17,512 nucleotides of DNA from JANXSD01 sp038206385. GTDB taxonomy: Bacteria; Bacteroidota; Bacteroidia; AKYH767-A; OLB10. The stretch covers positions 1-17,512 of the forward strand of contig JBBRAW010000075.1 in assembly GCA_038206385.1 (NCBI GenBank), written 5' to 3'. The position numbers and the translations under genes were made by a program. Below, piece by piece: positions 15,383-17,512 of the stretch (positions are counted from its first letter, which is position 1; each line of letters starts with the position of its first letter). The notes below the pieces were generated by a model, which did not search any database, was not told the origin of the DNA, and saw only the letters and a program-made list of their open reading frames with translations.

Positions 15383-16480
15383 ATGAAAATTTCCATTACT
15401 GGATCACGGGGTATTCCAAATAATTATGGTGGCTTTGAACAGTGCGCCGAAGATCTTGCTGTGTTACTTGCAAAAGCTGGTCATGATGTGACGGTGTATA
15501 ATCCCAATTATCATTCGTATGATAAAAATAATTATAACGGAGTCACCATAAAAAAATGTTGGAATCCAGAAAAAAAGATTGGAACTGCTGGCAATTTTAT
15601 TTACGATTTTCTTTGCATACGCGATGCACTAAAAAGTAACTGTGATATTTTATTGGTGTTAGGATATACAACAGCTTCTGTGTTTTTCCCATTTCTAAAT
15701 AAGAAAAAATCTATTCTCATCACCAACATGGATGGTTTAGAATGGAAACGTGACAAATGGAGTCCAACAGTGAAAAAGTTGGCAAAATGGTTTGAATCAC
15801 TAGGCGCAAAATATTCCGATTTCTTAGTTGCTGATAATGGCGAAATAAAAAATTATTTACAAAACGAATATAAAAAAGAGGCGACCTACATTGCTTATGG
15901 TGCAGAAATTTTTAATTCACCTGATGAATCTGTTTTGCAGCAATACCATGTTTCATCACGAAAGTATGACATGCTTATTGCGCGATTAGAGAAAGAAAAT
16001 AATATTGAAGCAGCATTAGATGCAGTTGTAATTTCAGGATCTACCACTCCATTTTTAGTTATTGGAAAACATGAAACTCCTTACGGATATTTTTTAAAAA
16101 ATAAATACGCAACTATTAAAAATATTCTTTTCCTTGGGGGCATCTACGACATCAATCATTTGAATAATTTACGTTGGTATTGTCGTTTTTATTTTCACGG
16201 ACATTCAGTAGGTGGAACAAATCCATCATTACTTGAAGCAATGGCATCACGCGCATTTATACTTGCTCATGATAATGTTTTTAGCAGAGATGTGCTTGGT
16301 GTTCATGCATTTTATTTTGCAGATGCAAATGCTGCAGCTCAGCTTTTAAAAGATGCATACTTGCTCGAAGAGAAAAGAGAATCATTTACTTCCTTTCAAC
16401 AAGAAAGAATTCGTACTGATTTTAATTGGCAGAAGATTACGGATGAGTATGAAACATTATTTAGGAAAGTTCTAATATAA
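15383..16480 (+). CDS. DUF1972-type family 4 glycosyltransferase
   Basis: A 365-aa cytosolic or membrane-associated glycosyltransferase with GT-B layout. The N-terminal half carries the DUF1972 signature GSRGIPNNYGGFE (7-19) and NMDGLEWKRDKW (115-126). The C-terminal half has the GT4 nucleotide-sugar site region FHGHSVGGTNPSLLEAMA (271-288), including the conserved glutamate 285. DUF1972 enzymes are often rhamnosyl- or other sugar transferases of exopolysaccharide or O-antigen synthesis; donor and acceptor cannot be read here. It starts 6 bp after thiL and probably shares its transcript. No polysaccharide cluster surrounds it, so it is a lone enzyme in this window. Confidence 0.9.
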   Translation: MKISITGSRGIPNNYGGFEQCAEDLAVLLAKAGHDVTVYNPNYHSYDKNNYNGVTIKKCWNPEKKIGTAGNFIYDFLCIRDALKSNCDILLVLGYTTASVFFPFLNKKKSILITNMDGLEWKRDKWSPTVKKLAKWFESLGAKYSDFLVADNGEIKNYLQNEYKKEATYIAYGAEIFNSPDESVLQQYHVSSRKYDMLIARLEKENNIEAALDAVVISGSTTPFLVIGKHETPYGYFLKNKYATIKNILFLGGIYDINHLNNLRWYCRFYFHGHSVGGTNPSLLEAMASRAFILAHDNVFSRDVLGVHAFYFADANAAAQLLKDAYLLEEKRESFTSFQQERIRTDFNWQKITDEYETLFRKVLI

Positions 16481-16491
16481 AAGTTTTAGGG

Positions 16492-16512
16492 AGATAAGTA
16501 TTCTGCTTATCT
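16492..16512 (+). promoter_or_regulatory. Inverted repeat at the toxin-antitoxin promoter (operator or terminator)
   Basis: AGATAAG (16492-16498) and CTTATCT (16506-16512) pair perfectly across a 7-bp loop, 12 bp after the glycosyltransferase stop codon. The right arm overlaps the -7 box at 16508-16515. Toxin-antitoxin operons are usually autorepressed through inverted repeats at the promoter, so an operator is a good guess. It could also be a weak terminator for the thiL transcript. Confidence 0.45.
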
Positions 16513-16515
16513 TTG
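16508..16515 (+). promoter_or_regulatory. -7 promoter box for the PIN toxin/antitoxin module
   Basis: TATCTTTG is an exact match to the TAnnTTTG consensus and is the same 8 bases as the sufA box. It ends 13 bp before the ATG of the PIN pseudogene (16529). No -33 TTTG was found at the expected spacing. Confidence 0.55.
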
Positions 16516-16528
16516 ATTTAGAGAACAA

Positions 16529-16989
16529 ATGAAACAGCGAATTTATATAGACACCTCCGTAATTGGCTGATACTTTGATGAAGAATTTAAAGAGGCAACA
16601 ATTATGTTGTTTCGCAGGCTTCAGAATAATGAAATTATTTTTGTTATTTCAGATCTTCTCGACCTTGAGCTTATTAACGCACCTCTTCACGTGCGAGATT
16701 ATTTATTACAATTTTCTTCTGATAAATTTGAACGTGTTGAGTTGACTGAAGAAGCAATATTTCTTGCAGATCGTTACATAATAGACAAAGTTGTTGGAAA
16801 AACAAGTCTTGAAGATTGCAGACATATTGCTTTAGCAACAATAAATAAAGTTGATGTTTTAGCAAGTTGGAAATTAAACATATTGTAAACCTTGACCGTA
16901 TTAAAGGTTATAACTCGGTTAACTTAAAACTTGGTTATTCAATTATTGAAATACGAAGCCCTAAAGACCTTATAAATTATGGAGACTAA
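16529..16989 (+). pseudogene. PIN-domain toxin (VapC-like), broken by a nonsense codon and a frameshift
   Basis: Read across its lesions this encodes about 153 aa of a PIN-domain ribonuclease toxin. It begins MKQRIYIDTSVIG with Asp8, then a TGA at codon 14 (16568-16570) where relatives have Gly followed by YFD. The frame continues with DLELINAP (Glu47), TSLEDCRHIALAT (Asp96) and KVDVLASW (Asp109), so all four acidic active-site positions are still present. Just after LASW the frame shifts by one missing base near 16870-16880, giving an early TAA at 16886. The shifted frame resumes from 16885 as VNLDRIKGYNSVNLKLGYSI and ends at TAA 16987-16989 after RSPKDLINYGD. The 3' end overlaps the next gene by 11 bp. 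A restart at the in-frame ATG 16604 would lack Asp8. The toxin is very likely inactive. Confidence 0.85.
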
Positions 16990-17140
16990 TAAAAAAGAAA
17001 AAACATTTGACGCAGTAAAAATGATGAGAGATATCAGGGACAAAATAAGTTCCGAAACTCAGAACATGACTTTTAATCAGTTAAAAGAATATATTAAAAA
17101 AAAATTAACTGATAATAATTCAAAGTTGATTGGTGAGTAA
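16979..17140 (+). CDS. Small putative antitoxin paired with the broken PIN toxin
   Basis: A 53-aa charged protein beginning METNKKEKTFDAVKMMRDI and containing RDKISSETQNMTFNQLKEYI. It has the look of the short, helical, lysine-rich partner found beside this type of PIN toxin, where KTFDAVKMMR...RDKIS...MTxxxLxxYI is a recurrent pattern as I remember it. Its ATG overlaps the end of the toxin frame by 11 bp, the coupled arrangement usual in such pairs. The frame is intact while the toxin is broken. It would neutralise the toxin by direct binding; it shows no clear DNA-binding domain, although its N-terminal basic stretch could contact DNA. It is too short for routine gene finders to call. Confidence 0.72.
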   Translation: METNKKEKTFDAVKMMRDIRDKISSETQNMTFNQLKEYIKKKLTDNNSKLIGE

Positions 17141-17512
17141 TGAAAAATGTGATAATGATATTGTGAATCGTTCCGAAGGCTCTTCTTCTACTTTGCCAAT
17201 ATGTTAATGTGCTAATACATTTATTTTATTCTAAACACCCTCTTGAAAGAACAAAATTGTCTCTTCACTTTCTTTTTCAGAAAATACATTTTTGAAAAAG
17301 TCCATTCGTCTTTTTAATTTTGGTGCCGAGGCGGCGAACTGAAAACTGAAGAATTTATAATGATTGTTAAGATAATGCTTTCAAATTGTATTGAACAGGA
17401 TTATAAAGGATTACTATGATTTGCATGATTAAAAATAAAATATTTAAAAATATAATTCTGATAACAAATTAAAGTCCCTCCTTTGGAAGGAATTTAGGGA
17501 GGCCTGAATCAA
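17141..17512. other. Terminal 372 bp without genes; repeat-like fragments
   Basis: No gene is visible. The phrase TTAATGTGCTAATACATTT (17203-17221) resembles the GTGCTAAT phrases between sufT and DUF2480. Near the edge, 17476-17504 is a GC-rich block, TCCCTCC...GGAAGG...GGGAGG, in which CCTCC pairs with GGAGG and CCTT with AAGG. It resembles dispersed Bacteroidota intergenic repeats. The window ends within or just after it. Confidence 0.5.

Noticed and set aside
16568..16570. TGA in place of Gly in the PIN toxin, suggesting a recoded genetic code (TGA = Gly) or selenocysteine
   Set aside because: Other genes here end at TGA at the expected protein length (prenyl synthase, sufT), no SECIS-like hairpin was evident, and the gene carries a second, unrelated frameshift. 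Simple gene decay explains it.

Overview
The window looks like a chromosomal segment of a Bacteroidota bacterium, probably from the Sphingobacteriia/Chitinophagia side. It is AT-rich. Several genes are preceded by the Bacteroidota -7 promoter box TAnnTTTG. It carries families that are typical of the phylum: DUF2480, DUF6526, a small TonB-C protein, and a Bacteroidota-style suf operon ending in a DUF59 gene. TGA serves as a normal stop codon here (for example in the prenyl synthase and sufT genes). No rRNA, tRNA, CRISPR array or intact insertion sequence was recognised.

Layout. Positions 1-114 hold three 38-bp tandem repeats, each with a short GC hairpin. From 8355 down to 200 everything is on the minus strand. 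This is a suf Fe-S cluster assembly operon in the order sufA-sufB-sufC-sufD-sufS-sufE-sufT, followed by a 225-bp gap with decaying 39-bp repeats, then DUF2480, a TonB C-terminal-domain protein and a long-chain polyprenyl diphosphate synthase. The suf promoter region has a clear -7 box and, 17 bp upstream of it, a perfect 7-1-7 palindrome that is a good operator candidate. Positions 8605-8754 contain a GC-rich, highly structured non-coding element. Two minor minus-strand genes follow (DUF6526 and a luciferase-domain/DUF5519 protein). Next come a 664-aa membrane protein of the family annotated as 'site-specific recombinase Gcr', and a phosphate transport pair (DUF47/PhoU-like protein then PiT permease). 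From 14318 onward the genes are on the plus strand: thiL, a DUF1972-type glycosyltransferase, and a decayed toxin-antitoxin module made of a PIN-domain toxin pseudogene and a small intact putative antitoxin. The last 370 bp hold only repeat-like non-coding sequence.

How the genes work together. SufS and SufE mobilise sulfur from cysteine. SufB, SufC and SufD form the scaffold where clusters are built. SufA and SufT act in cluster carriage and maturation. The DUF47 and PiT proteins form a low-affinity inorganic phosphate uptake unit. ThiL makes thiamine diphosphate and the adjacent glycosyltransferase probably acts in surface polysaccharide synthesis; these two share a transcript by position but have no obvious functional link. 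The most notable items for a second look are the palindrome at the suf promoter, the structured element at 8605-8754, the broken PIN toxin beside an intact putative antitoxin, and the membrane protein whose family name 'recombinase' does not fit its sequence.
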